A DNA stretch of 64,000 bases from JBIOHP01 sp044449065 (GTDB taxonomy: Bacteria > Bacteroidota > Ignavibacteria > UBA10030 > SZUA-254). The notes below the pieces were generated by a model. That model was given only the letters and a program-made list of their open reading frames with translations, was not told the DNA's origin and ran no database searches. The DNA is taken from contig JBIOHP010000007.1 in assembly GCA_044449065.1 (NCBI GenBank), positions 132,180 through 196,179 on the forward strand, in the 5' to 3' direction. Position numbers and translations under genes: made by a program. This document shows, piece after piece, positions 1-8,027 of this stretch; position 1 is the stretch's first letter, and each line of letters opens with the position of its first letter.

Positions 1-3
1 AAA

Positions 4-1263
4 ATGGCAACACAGAATAATCCAGACAACAAAAAAATCAACCGTATTACTGCAAATAGCGGCATTATACTTTCCTTCATCGTGGCGTTCGAAATCGTCA
101 TTATGATCAGTCCATTTGCATTTTTCTTTTACGCCGTCTTCAACCCCTTCCTACTCGTGCTCAATCAATCAAGCATAACCCGTTGGTTAACGGCTTTCTT
201 TCTCCCGCACATGATCGTCCCTCCCAGCGACGTTCTTGTTTTCATTCGCATAGCGGGTTCGATGTTCTTTGTGGGAGGCATGCTGCTCTTCCTCATTTGC
301 GCGGCGCAGGTTTATGCAGGCAAATTGCTCAAGAAAGGGACGGCTACCAAGGGACTATACGTTATTGTCCGCCATCCGCAATATGTTAGTCTTGCAATTG
401 CGGCGCTTGGCCTGGCAATCATGTGGCCCAGGTTCCTCACCCTCTTCCTCTTAGCAGTGATGGTATTTCTCTATTACATTCTTGCTAAAGATGAAGAACG
501 GCGTATGATGAACCGTTTTGGAGACTCCTACGCGGCGTATATGAACCGAACAGGCATGTTCCTTCCCCGTTTTGTCGAGAAGATATTTATCAGAAATCCA
601 GACCCGCACCGTACGCTGAGCATCGCAAAAGCAGGAAGTATTTTTCTGGCGTTGTGTATTATCATTGTGGGAAGCGGATTTGTCCTGCGGGCTTACACCA
701 TCCGCCATCTGCCGTTTGAACAATTCGGGAACCTTGACGTCATTTCCATTACAATGGATGATTCTACCAACGTTCATGACCTAGTTCCGGCGGTTCTTGA
801 AGATAGTGTTGTCGCCTCAAAACTCAAAGCGTTTCAAGGCAATTCCGGCCATCGAATTCTCGCCTATTTCATTCCGATTGATTATGTCATGCAAGGAATG
901 ATTGCCAATACCGGCGACGAGTGGAAATTATTCGATCAGCACAAAACAATCGGTATGATCACGGAGTATATTCTTCATCCCTTCGCGCATTTGACGGGCG
1001 GACATGCCCATCATATGGACATGTCGAAAATGAAACATGGTCCGGAAATGTATACTATGGCTGCTATGAAACGAAGGGTTATTTTTATCGACGTCTCCGC
1101 TGCCGGTGATGAACTGAAATCACCGTACGATGATTTCGATATCAACATTCATCGGACGCCCATCTTCTTTGTGGATGTTCATCTCCATACTGCGGAGATT
1201 CTTCAAGTGAAAGACACTCCGGCAGGAACCGGATGGGGAACCGTGCCGACGCCGATGTTCTGA
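4..1263 (+). CDS. ICMT-like membrane methyltransferase with His/Met-rich C-terminal domain
   Basis: Integral membrane protein of 419 aa. Hydrophobic segments lie near residues 20-42, 80-102, 129-160 and 210-232. Between them is the isoprenylcysteine carboxyl methyltransferase/PEMT-like signature: GLYVIVRHPQYVS near 116-128, then the acidic/aromatic EERRMMNRFGDSYAAYM stretch near 163-180. In that family the RHPxY and EE regions bind SAM. The C-terminal 190 residues form an extracytoplasmic-looking domain with a metal-ligand-like patch, GGHAHHMDMSKMKH, near 331-345. That patch is not part of ICMT enzymes, and its role is unknown. The start lies three bases inside the window, so any ribosome site or upstream gene is unseen. 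The gene converges on the chrA operon. Methyltransferase assignment is by motif only; the substrate is unknown. Confidence 0.7.
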   Translation: MATQNNPDNKKINRITANSGIILSFIVAFEIVIMISPFAFFFYAVFNPFLLVLNQSSITRWLTAFFLPHMIVPPSDVLVFIRIAGSMFFVGGMLLFLICAAQVYAGKLLKKGTATKGLYVIVRHPQYVSLAIAALGLAIMWPRFLTLFLLAVMVFLYYILAKDEERRMMNRFGDSYAAYMNRTGMFLPRFVEKIFIRNPDPHRTLSIAKAGSIFLALCIIIVGSGFVLRAYTIRHLPFEQFGNLDVISITMDDSTNVHDLVPAVLEDSVVASKLKAFQGNSGHRILAYFIPIDYVMQGMIANTGDEWKLFDQHKTIGMITEYILHPFAHLTGGHAHHMDMSKMKHGPEMYTMAAMKRRVIFIDVSAAGDELKSPYDDFDINIHRTPIFFVDVHLHTAEILQVKDTPAGTGWGTVPTPMF

Positions 1264-1286
1264 GAGGAACAAGCGAAGATGCCTGC

Positions 1287-2414
1287 TCAAATTGGCGAGA
1301 AGGAAAACAGCCACCCCAATATCCCGGATCCTAAAACAATCCAGGCGGCATTCGGCTTCCAGAGAACAGACACGATAAACGCGACACAGAAGATCGCCCA
1401 CGTGGAAAAGGAATGAAGGCCGGATGCCGCAAGGGAAATTCCGACCGCGATGATTAGACCGAGCGCGGCAGCGTTTACTCCATCGAGAAATCCCGAAGCC
1501 AGCAAAGAATTTCGCAACCGGGGAATGAAGGGCGAGACGATGCGAACGAAAATGAATGACGGCAGAAAAACGGCGGTTGTGGCAGCAAGAGCGCCCGGAA
1601 ATCCTAGCATGATGTAACCGATAAATGTCACCGTCGAAAGCAGGGGTCCGGGTGTGAACTGTCCGGCTGACACGGCGTCAAGGAGCTGGCTCAGTGTCAG
1701 CCAGTGGCGGGAATCAACCAGTTCCCGCTGCAGGAAAGCCACCAAAACATATCCTCCGCCATACAAGACAGAGCCGATCTTGAGAAAGACCAACGCCAGA
1801 CCGGCGAGAGTGGGCGCATTTTCAACAAGCGCAGAGCGGGCAGGTTGCATCCACAAAAGTGTTCCGAGCGGAGCCAGCGCAAAAGCAGCGTTCAGCTTCG
1901 CGCGATTCGTCCACAACATCCCAACCACTCCCGCACCAAAGAGCAGCACAACCTCGTCAACATGCAGGAGATCACCCGCAACCACGGCGACAATCATCAC
2001 CAATTTGAACATGTTCTTCATCATTGGTTTCCCGAGACGATATGCCGCAGTGAGAATGATGGCGATGACAGCAGGCCGGATGCCAAAAATGAATCCCTGC
2101 ATCTGCGGAAGCGCGCCAAAGAGAATATAGAGATGCACGAGTACGAGGGTAAGGATAATAGAGGGAACAATGAAACAAACACCCGCGATGATCAGTCCCT
2201 TCCACCCGGCGCGTATGTATCCGATCTGGATCGCCAGTTCTGTTGAGTTCGGTCCCGGAATCAGATTTGTGATTCCAAGGAGATCCATAAACTGTTCGGG
2301 GGTAAGCCACTGTCGGCGCTTTACCACCTCATCTTCCATCATGGCGATATGCGCAGCCGGTCCGCCGAACGCAATTGTGCCGAGTTTCAAAAAGAGCAAA
2401 CAGAGCTCTTTCAC
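1287..2414 (-). CDS. chrA: Chromate transporter ChrA (two-domain)
   Basis: A 375-aa inner-membrane protein of the CHR superfamily, long form. It has two homologous CHR halves: the first opens with FLKLGTIAFGGPAAHIAMME and carries GITNLIPGPNSTELAIQIGY; the second has FLKIGSVLYGGGYVLVAFLQ and the matching AGQFTPGPLLSTVTFIGYIM. The family exports chromate by proton-coupled antiport. The length fits the two-domain form. Its ATG overlaps the stop of the DoxX gene by 4 bp, so it is the last gene of a PadR-OMP-DoxX-ChrA operon. The substrate is inferred from the family; sulfate or other oxyanions are not excluded. Confidence 0.9.
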   Translation of the reverse strand: MKELCLLFLKLGTIAFGGPAAHIAMMEDEVVKRRQWLTPEQFMDLLGITNLIPGPNSTELAIQIGYIRAGWKGLIIAGVCFIVPSIILTLVLVHLYILFGALPQMQGFIFGIRPAVIAIILTAAYRLGKPMMKNMFKLVMIVAVVAGDLLHVDEVVLLFGAGVVGMLWTNRAKLNAAFALAPLGTLLWMQPARSALVENAPTLAGLALVFLKIGSVLYGGGYVLVAFLQRELVDSRHWLTLSQLLDAVSAGQFTPGPLLSTVTFIGYIMLGFPGALAATTAVFLPSFIFVRIVSPFIPRLRNSLLASGFLDGVNAAALGLIIAVGISLAASGLHSFSTWAIFCVAFIVSVLWKPNAAWIVLGSGILGWLFSFSPI

Positions 2415-2878
2415 GCAGGGTTTCCCTGTTCTCTTGTTTTACTCTTGCGGAATATGATTAGAGCATCCAGAGACCAAGGTCCCGCACCCTCGATAAGTAA
2501 GAACACGATGCCCGTGAACATCGCAAAGTCGGTTCTCGCGTCGCTACCTATGAACCAAAATCCCTGTTCAGGCCGAAAGAGTTCGGGAATTTTTGTCGTG
2601 GCAATTGCCGTAAGATTTATGACCAACAGCGGAATGGAAGCCAATCGAGCGAACAAGCCAACCATCACCAATAATCCACAAATGATTTCAAATGTTCCGA
2701 CAAGGTGTGCGGTGAAATCAGGGAAAGGAAATCCAATCTTTGTAAACCGCAAAACGCCCCATGTGGGATCGGTGTATTTCAAGATGCCTTGAGTCAAGAA
2801 GATTAAACCGACTGAAAGACGAATCAATACGGCAGCTCCTCGTGCACGCGTGAACATCGTTCTATGCAAAAATTTCAT
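2411..2878 (-). CDS. DoxX family membrane protein
   Basis: A 155-aa four-helix membrane protein of the DoxX/DoxD-like family. It opens MKFLHRTMFTRARGAAVLIR, followed by LSVGLIFLTQGILKY, a second helix around HLVGTFEIICGLLVMVGLFA, and a third hydrophobic stretch. DoxX proteins are linked to redox and thiol stress, but the biochemistry of most members is unknown. The start at 2878 is chosen because a GAAAGG ribosome site sits about 8 nt upstream. The frame is open further upstream, but that part lies inside the preceding gene and has no DoxX character. It begins 19 nt after the outer-membrane gene and overlaps chrA by 4 bp, so it is co-transcribed. Confidence 0.85.
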   Translation of the reverse strand: MKFLHRTMFTRARGAAVLIRLSVGLIFLTQGILKYTDPTWGVLRFTKIGFPFPDFTAHLVGTFEIICGLLVMVGLFARLASIPLLVINLTAIATTKIPELFRPEQGFWFIGSDARTDFAMFTGIVFLLIEGAGPWSLDALIIFRKSKTREQGNPA

Positions 2879-2897
2879 ACCGAAGCCTTTCAGAGTG

Positions 2898-3638
2898 TCA
2901 AATTGTGAGTTGATAACCAATGTAGCCGGTAATTGTGGATTCACCGGAAAGACTGCGGCCAAGAGAAAACAAGAGATGGTGGTTTTCGCTAGCGTTGATA
3001 TACCCTCCCAGGTTGAATCCCGTGCTCGAAGCCATCCCCTGTCCATCGGCTGTCTGGTAAAACACTTCTCCTCCAAGAGTGATAACTTCCGAGAAATCAT
3101 ATTGAGCTTCCCAGCCGGTGAAGAGCGAGTTCTTCTCACTTGCGCCCGGATTATACCAAATCCCTCCACCGGCGTATGTTGTCAGCTTTCCCCATGTTTT
3201 TTGAACCCATGCTGGGAGGTAGATTTGGGCTTTCCCCGCTCCCAGTTGTTCGTTTTCATTTCCCGTAGGAATCTCAATTAAAGGAAACACCCCTATTTGG
3301 GGAACGGTCCCCGTTTCCCCAACAAACCGGTATTTGAAACCAAACTCCGTGTCGGAATACCCATAATGAGTTCCGTTGGCTGTGTGGACATATCCGAGGG
3401 GAGCAACAACGTGCAACTGAACGTTGGGAACTACTCCATAGTTCACTTCGAAATGAGGACAGGTAGCGCCAGTTGAATGAGTCTGGAACTCCTGTTCTGA
3501 TGCGACATAAAATTCCCAATGGAGATAGTCAACGGGTTGCGGATCGTCAGTTTTGAACGGAGGACCGGCAATAGCATTTGAAGCCATGGACATTAATACC
3601 GCCACACAGATACAATGGAGAGAATGTCGAAATCTCAT
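2898..3638 (-). CDS. Outer-membrane beta-barrel protein (MetA-pathway/phenol-degradation-like)
   Basis: A 246-aa protein with a signal peptide (residues 1-24, ending near ASNAIAG). It continues GPPFKTDDPQPVDYLHWEFY, typical of the Phenol_MetA_deg group of putative outer-membrane channels. The rest alternates aromatic and glycine residues as in beta-barrel strands and ends with GYIGYQLTI, an aromatic and hydrophobic terminal strand. Other cues are EFGFKYRF and FPLIEIPTGNENEQLG, conserved in this group. Its start overlaps the padR stop by 4 bp and DoxX follows closely. In this operon it could provide an outer-membrane route coupled to ChrA; that is inference. Confidence 0.75.
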   Translation of the reverse strand: MRFRHSLHCICVAVLMSMASNAIAGPPFKTDDPQPVDYLHWEFYVASEQEFQTHSTGATCPHFEVNYGVVPNVQLHVVAPLGYVHTANGTHYGYSDTEFGFKYRFVGETGTVPQIGVFPLIEIPTGNENEQLGAGKAQIYLPAWVQKTWGKLTTYAGGGIWYNPGASEKNSLFTGWEAQYDFSEVITLGGEVFYQTADGQGMASSTGFNLGGYINASENHHLLFSLGRSLSGESTITGYIGYQLTI

Positions 3639-3952
3639 TGGTGTGTGCCTTCTATTATTTCGTTAAGCAATTTTTGCACCTTTTCTCTTGCCTGTCGAAG
3701 CGTGTTCTTTCCTTTCGTGGTCGTCCGATAATATTTCCGTACCTTGCCCCGAACGATTTGCTTACGCGATCTCAAGAGGCCATCTGACTCCAACGAATGG
3801 AAAATCGGATATAGTGTGCCTGGACTTATCTCATATCCATGACGCTTCAGTTCATCAATGAGCCAGAGTCCGTAGACCGGTTCCTCTTCTGCATGGTACA
3901 GTATGTGAATCTTGATGAAACCAAGAAAGAAACTTCGTATCATCGGATCCAT
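3635..3952 (-). CDS. PadR family transcriptional regulator
   Basis: A 105-aa winged-helix regulator. It carries the PadR core FFLGFIKIHILYHAEEEPVY, then GLWLIDELKRHGYEISPGTL and YPIFHSLESDGLLRS, followed by the beta wing (RGKVRKYYRTTTKGKNTL) and a C-terminal dimerisation helix. The usual PadR motif is G-x-L-Y-P-x-L-xx-L-xxx-G, and it is present. Start 3952 (MDPMIRSFF) is preferred; an upstream in-frame start at 4003 would add AT-rich residues with no family match, and 3943 is also possible. It is the first gene of the operon with the OMP, DoxX and ChrA genes, overlapping the next by 4 bp. It probably represses its own operon in response to a small ligand or oxidant. Confidence 0.88.
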   Translation of the reverse strand: MDPMIRSFFLGFIKIHILYHAEEEPVYGLWLIDELKRHGYEISPGTLYPIFHSLESDGLLRSRKQIVRGKVRKYYRTTTKGKNTLRQAREKVQKLLNEIIEGTHQ

Positions 3953-3970
3953 AAAATATCTGTTTTTATT

Positions 3971-3990
3971 GTTATCGTATATCGTTATCG
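3971..3990. promoter_or_regulatory. Possible PadR operator (GTTATCG direct repeat)
   Basis: Two copies of GTTATCG (3971-3977 and 3984-3990) lie 13 bp apart, just upstream of the preferred padR start. The spacing is close to one helical turn, and the site sits where an autoregulatory operator would be. No consensus PadR box (ATGT-N8-ACAT) is visible, so this is only a candidate. Confidence 0.3.
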
Positions 3991-4300
3991 GTTTACAATA
4001 CAATAAACGACAAAATATTCCGTTTAGTTTCCTTGCGAGTTTATTCCATTAAGATGAGAGCGGGGGTGGGTTTAGGGGGATAGCATGAATCTTTTATGGT
4101 GAAGAAGCTGCCATCCCATGCCATGGACATCCCATCTATATATTGATGAAGGATGTAATTCTCCCGGATTCCGGCGATCAGGATCGAACGGATAGGTATC
4201 GGAATTACCCTTCTATACCTCCAGACCAAGAACTTTTATGCTTTGTTTCTCTATTAAAATTGTTGTATTTTGAGTAATTACCTTAAACTATACATAACAC
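3991..4300. other. Divergent intergenic region between padR and the polysaccharide cluster
   Basis: About 310 bp between divergent genes. It must hold promoters for both sides. The last 60 bp before 4301 are very A+T-rich (AATTGTTGTATTTTGAGTAA), fitting a promoter. I see no RNA gene or strong palindrome. A 62-codon minus-strand open frame crosses it but has no recognisable family features. Confidence 0.4.
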
Positions 4301-5746
4301 ATGGCAGAAGAAACCAACGAATTACCCCAAAATCCATCATCTGAAAACGAGCGCAGGGAAGAGCCGCGTCCGCCCCGGCTGGAACAACCGCCGCAGGAAC
4401 AGAAATCGTCCGCAGAACAAAATGCGCCGGTAGAACCCACCCCGCAAAGTCAACAACAACCGGAACCCGCAGAACCAAAATCTTCCGAACAAACACCGGC
4501 AGCGCCGCAGGGTCCCGCTCCTTCACAGGAATCTACGCCGCAGGAACCCGTACGCCGGGATCAGCGCCGCCAGGGACAAAACCGCGGACAGCGCGGCGGG
4601 CGGCAGAACTACCGCAACCGTCCCGATTACCGCAACCGCCCTGAGCGGACGGAGACGCGACCAACGCGAATCGACGAGGAATCGGAAGAACCACAGGAAC
4701 GACCCGAACCGCAGCAGCAATCCCGACCTCGGCATCAATACCAGGAACGGGACCGCGATCGAGGCAGGGCCCCAAGCCGGCCGCAGGACCGCCAGCCCGA
4801 CCGCTCACCGCTCTACGGCGCGAATGTCTCCGTCGTTATACCGCTGCTCAACGAAGAACAATCCCTCAGGGAGCTCTGCGAGCAGTTGAAAAACACGCTG
4901 CAGAAATGCTCACAATATGAAATTATTTTTATCGACGACGGCAGCACCGACGGCTCGTTCCGCGTCCTTCAGGATCTGCGAAACCGCGATAAACGGATAA
5001 AGATCATCCGGTTCAGACGCAATTATGGAAAATCGGCAGCGCTCGACGCCGGTTTCCGCAACACGAAAGGCGATTATATCATCACCATGGACGCCGACCT
5101 GCAGGACGATCCGAATGAAATTCCGAACCTCGTGAACGAGCTGAAAAAGGGATTCGACCTGGTATCCGGCTGGAAGAAGAAACGCCACGATCCCATTTCA
5201 AAAACTATCCCGTCGAAATTTTTCAATTTCGTCACCTCCATGATGACGGGCGTTAAGTTGCACGATATGAACTGCGGCTTGAAAGCGTACCGCAAAGAAG
5301 TGGTCAGAGACCTGAAACTCTACGGCGAATTGCACCGGTATATACCCGCGCTAGCAAGCTGGGAAGGGTTTAAAGTCGGTGAAGCGGTCGTTGAGCACCA
5401 CGCCCGGAAATACGGCAAAACAAAATTCGGCATCGGAAGATTCTGGAAAGGGTTCCTCGACCTTCTCACCGTGTTGTTCACCACGCGCTATCTCCAGAGA
5501 CCGCTGCACCTGTTCGGCTTCTGGGGCATCATCTTTTTCCTCGCTGGATTCGGCATCGATCTTTATTTGACGGCGTTAAAATTTCTCGAGGGGATGTCCC
5601 TCAGCAACAGACCGCTCTTTACCGGCGGAATCTTGTTGATCATTGTGGGCATTCAATTCATCTCGGTGGGACTCATCGGCGAACTGATAACGAAAACCCG
5701 GCAGGCGAACACGGACGAATATTCTATCAGGGAAATCTGGAAATAA
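4301..5746 (+). CDS. GT2 glycosyltransferase (DPM1/polyprenyl-phosphate type) with long disordered N-terminus
   Basis: 481 aa. Residues 1 to about 172 have almost no hydrophobic residues and are rich in P, Q, E and R, with RGG/RG-like motifs near 86-125 (RRQGQNRGQRGGRQNYRNRP). The GT-A domain starts at about 175 with NVSVVIPLLNEE and has FIDDGSTDGS near 210 and the catalytic DADLQDD near 264. Two C-terminal membrane segments lie near 412-435 and 445-470. This is the layout of enzymes that load a sugar onto polyprenyl phosphate (DPM1, GtrB, ArnC types). The long head is not typical of the family, yet the frame is open throughout and no other Met occurs before the catalytic domain. First gene of the cluster; the acceptor is inferred. 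Confidence 0.88.
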   Translation: MAEETNELPQNPSSENERREEPRPPRLEQPPQEQKSSAEQNAPVEPTPQSQQQPEPAEPKSSEQTPAAPQGPAPSQESTPQEPVRRDQRRQGQNRGQRGGRQNYRNRPDYRNRPERTETRPTRIDEESEEPQERPEPQQQSRPRHQYQERDRDRGRAPSRPQDRQPDRSPLYGANVSVVIPLLNEEQSLRELCEQLKNTLQKCSQYEIIFIDDGSTDGSFRVLQDLRNRDKRIKIIRFRRNYGKSAALDAGFRNTKGDYIITMDADLQDDPNEIPNLVNELKKGFDLVSGWKKKRHDPISKTIPSKFFNFVTSMMTGVKLHDMNCGLKAYRKEVVRDLKLYGELHRYIPALASWEGFKVGEAVVEHHARKYGKTKFGIGRFWKGFLDLLTVLFTTRYLQRPLHLFGFWGIIFFLAGFGIDLYLTALKFLEGMSLSNRPLFTGGILLIIVGIQFISVGLIGELITKTRQANTDEYSIREIWK

Positions 5747-5759
5747 TCGTCCATCATCG

Positions 5760-6854
5760 ATGCGCTCCCTCACTGCAGCCGATCTGAAAAGAGACTGCCG
5801 CCATTTTCGGGGCGATCTCCCCTGCTTGCCTCATAAACTTCATGGCGCGCATTGCATCGACGAAGACGGTCGCGACTGCGCGTATTATGATCGTGTTGGA
5901 TCGAGAATTCTGATCATTAAGTTAGGCGCGCTGGGCGATGTCATCCGCACAACTCCATTGCTTCACAAACTGAAAGCGGTCCAGCCGGCGGCGGAAATCT
6001 GGTGGCTCACGCACTCCCCCGAAGTGTTGCCTCCGGGCATCGACGTCATTCTGCCATTCACTGCACAAAGCTCCGCTGCGTTGCATGCAACGTCGTTCGA
6101 TACCGTCTATTGCCTCGATAAGGATAAAGAGGCATGTGCTCTCGCCGCAACCCTAACCGCGCGGATCAAAAAAGGATTTACGCTGAAAGACGGCAAATGC
6201 GTTCCGGCAGATTCGGACGCAGAAGCAAAATACCTCACCGGTCTGTTCGATGATATCAGCAAAGCGAACGCCAAAAGCTACCAGCAGGAAATTTTTGAAA
6301 TGTGCGGGTTTACCTTCGCCGGCGAACGCTACCTCATGCCGGAGTTTGAAAAATATGAATGGCTGCTGCCGGAAGGAAAAAAAATCGTCGGGCTCAATAC
6401 CGGCTGCGGGGGGCGGTGGACCTCGCGTCTCTGGGCTGAGGAGAACTGGGTAATGCTTGCAAAAAAATTATCCGCCGCAGGGTATCTTCCGCTGCTTCTG
6501 GGCGGAGAACAGGAGCACAAAAAAAATCTTGCGATAGCCCGCGAGAGCGGGGCGATGTATTTTGGATATTTTCCTCTGCGGAAATTTGCCGATGAAATTA
6601 ACCGTTGCGATCTTGTGGTGACTGCCGTGACGATGGCGATGCATTTTACCATAGGGCTTGGGAAAAAAATTGTACTGTTCAATAATATTTTTAACAAGCA
6701 TGAGTTCGAATTGTACTGCAACGGAGTGATCCTCGAGCCGGAATACGATTGCACCTGTTATTATTCGCCCGTCTGTCCCAATAATTGTATGCAGTTTATT
6801 TATCCCGACCGGGTTTACGACGCGTGCATACGGCTCCTCGGTAATCCCTCATAA
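5760..6854 (+). CDS. GT9 (heptosyltransferase-like) glycosyltransferase with N-terminal Cys motif
   Basis: 364 aa. The GT9 fold is shown by RILIIKLGALGDVIRTTPLL near residues 49-68, the Rossmann-like second half with VGLNTGCGGRWTSRLW, and the late AMHFTIGLGKKIVLFNN region corresponding to the nucleotide-sugar site. A C-terminal Cys cluster (DCTCYYSPVCPNNCM) is usual for the family. The N-terminal 45 residues carry another motif, DCRHFRGDLPCLPHK followed by two more Cys, shared with the GT9 gene at 8024; it looks metal-binding. The family adds ADP-heptose or a related sugar to a lipid-linked or LPS core. It lies 13 nt after the GT2 gene with no clear ribosome site. The donor is unknown. Confidence 0.85.
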   Translation: MRSLTAADLKRDCRHFRGDLPCLPHKLHGAHCIDEDGRDCAYYDRVGSRILIIKLGALGDVIRTTPLLHKLKAVQPAAEIWWLTHSPEVLPPGIDVILPFTAQSSAALHATSFDTVYCLDKDKEACALAATLTARIKKGFTLKDGKCVPADSDAEAKYLTGLFDDISKANAKSYQQEIFEMCGFTFAGERYLMPEFEKYEWLLPEGKKIVGLNTGCGGRWTSRLWAEENWVMLAKKLSAAGYLPLLLGGEQEHKKNLAIARESGAMYFGYFPLRKFADEINRCDLVVTAVTMAMHFTIGLGKKIVLFNNIFNKHEFELYCNGVILEPEYDCTCYYSPVCPNNCMQFIYPDRVYDACIRLLGNPS

Positions 6855-6866
6855 GTTTATTCAGCC

Positions 6867-8027
6867 ATGAGAATTACCCTTATCGGCTCCGCATATCCCC
6901 TGCGCGGGGGGAACGCATTGTTCCTCGGGCATCTCTACGAAGCGCTTTCGCGCAGCAACACTGTTGAAGTGATTTCGTTCTCGCGTCTCTACCCGGGATT
7001 TTTATTCCCCGGCGTCCGCCAGAACGATATCAGCAACGTCGCGATGAAAAAGCACCCGGCGCGGCATATCATCGATTGCCTCAATCCTCTGACGTGGTAC
7101 CGCGCTGCCGCCTTAGCCGCAGCGCAGCAGCCCGATCTATTGATATTCGTCTGGTGGAATCCTTTCTTCGGTCCCCTAACCCGAACGATTTTAACATCGT
7201 TTAAGAATAAATCGAAAGCGCCGGTTGTAATTATAGCGGAAAATGTTATCTCGCACGAGGGTAGATGGATCGATTTGTTTCTGACCAAAATGGCACTGAA
7301 GATGGCTGATTATTTCGTCGTCCTATCCGCCGTCGTTGAAAAAAATATCAAAACGCTGTATCCCGGTATTAAGACCTTCAAATCCTCCCTGCCCATATAC
7401 GATTGCTATAATGTGGGTGAAACGCTTGGCATGGAAGATGCGAAGAAACGGTTGAATATTGACGGGAAAAAGGTTATTCTATTCTTTGGTTACGTCCGTA
7501 AATACAAAGGATTAATGGATCTGCTCGAATCGTTCGCTCTTGTTTGCGCAAAAATCACCTATGCGCATCTTTTCATCGTCGGTGAGTATTATGACGACCG
7601 GCAGACATACGAGGAAGCGATTGACAGATTGAAAATCCGGAACAAGGTTACCGTCGTCGCGGAATATGTCGCAAACGAAGACGTCCATTATTACTATCGC
7701 GCAGCGAATGTTGTCGTTCTTCCCTACCGAGAAGCTACGCAAAGCGGGATATTGAGCATCGCGTTCGGATTTAGCAAACCCGTTATCGTTACCGACGTCG
7801 GCGGCCTTGCGGAACTGGTCGAAAATGGAAAGACGGGTTATGTGGTTCCCTCGCAGAATGTTCAAGCGCTCGCAGATACTTTAATCAAATACTTCGAACA
7901 GGATAAGGAGAAAGAATTCATCCCGAACGTCGAACGGAAGAGCCACCAGAATGATTTTAATAACATCAGCAGGATCTTTGATGAAATCCATACGGATGCG
8001 GATTCTATTAACCGTAAAAATACATGA
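6867..8027 (+). CDS. GT4 family glycosyltransferase
   Basis: 386-aa GT-B enzyme. The N-terminal domain begins ITLIGSAYPLRGGNALFLGH, with the glycine-rich acceptor loop. The C-terminal domain begins near VILFFGYVRKYKGLMDLLES and contains VVLPYREATQSGILSIAFGF, corresponding to the E-x7-E donor-binding region of family 4. It ends with the usual helical tail. It starts 12 nt after the GT9 gene, and its stop overlaps the next GT9 start by 4 bp, so these are translationally coupled. It acts at the cytoplasmic face in glycan assembly; sugar and linkage cannot be read from sequence. Confidence 0.87.
   Translation: MRITLIGSAYPLRGGNALFLGHLYEALSRSNTVEVISFSRLYPGFLFPGVRQNDISNVAMKKHPARHIIDCLNPLTWYRAAALAAAQQPDLLIFVWWNPFFGPLTRTILTSFKNKSKAPVVIIAENVISHEGRWIDLFLTKMALKMADYFVVLSAVVEKNIKTLYPGIKTFKSSLPIYDCYNVGETLGMEDAKKRLNIDGKKVILFFGYVRKYKGLMDLLESFALVCAKITYAHLFIVGEYYDDRQTYEEAIDRLKIRNKVTVVAEYVANEDVHYYYRAANVVVLPYREATQSGILSIAFGFSKPVIVTDVGGLAELVENGKTGYVVPSQNVQALADTLIKYFEQDKEKEFIPNVERKSHQNDFNNISRIFDEIHTDADSINRKNT

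Noticed and set aside
451..777. 108-codon frame opposite the first gene and similar antisense frames throughout
   Set aside because: They are antisense to well-supported genes and lack family features.
4041..4229. 62-codon minus-strand open frame upstream of the GT2 gene
   Set aside because: No ribosome site or family features; it lies in a divergent promoter region and contains low-complexity residues.
4130..4230. Possible tRNA, from a GGATCGAAC-like stretch near 4181
   Set aside because: No acceptor stem, anticodon arm or CCA-side pairing could be built; no tRNA was found anywhere in the window.
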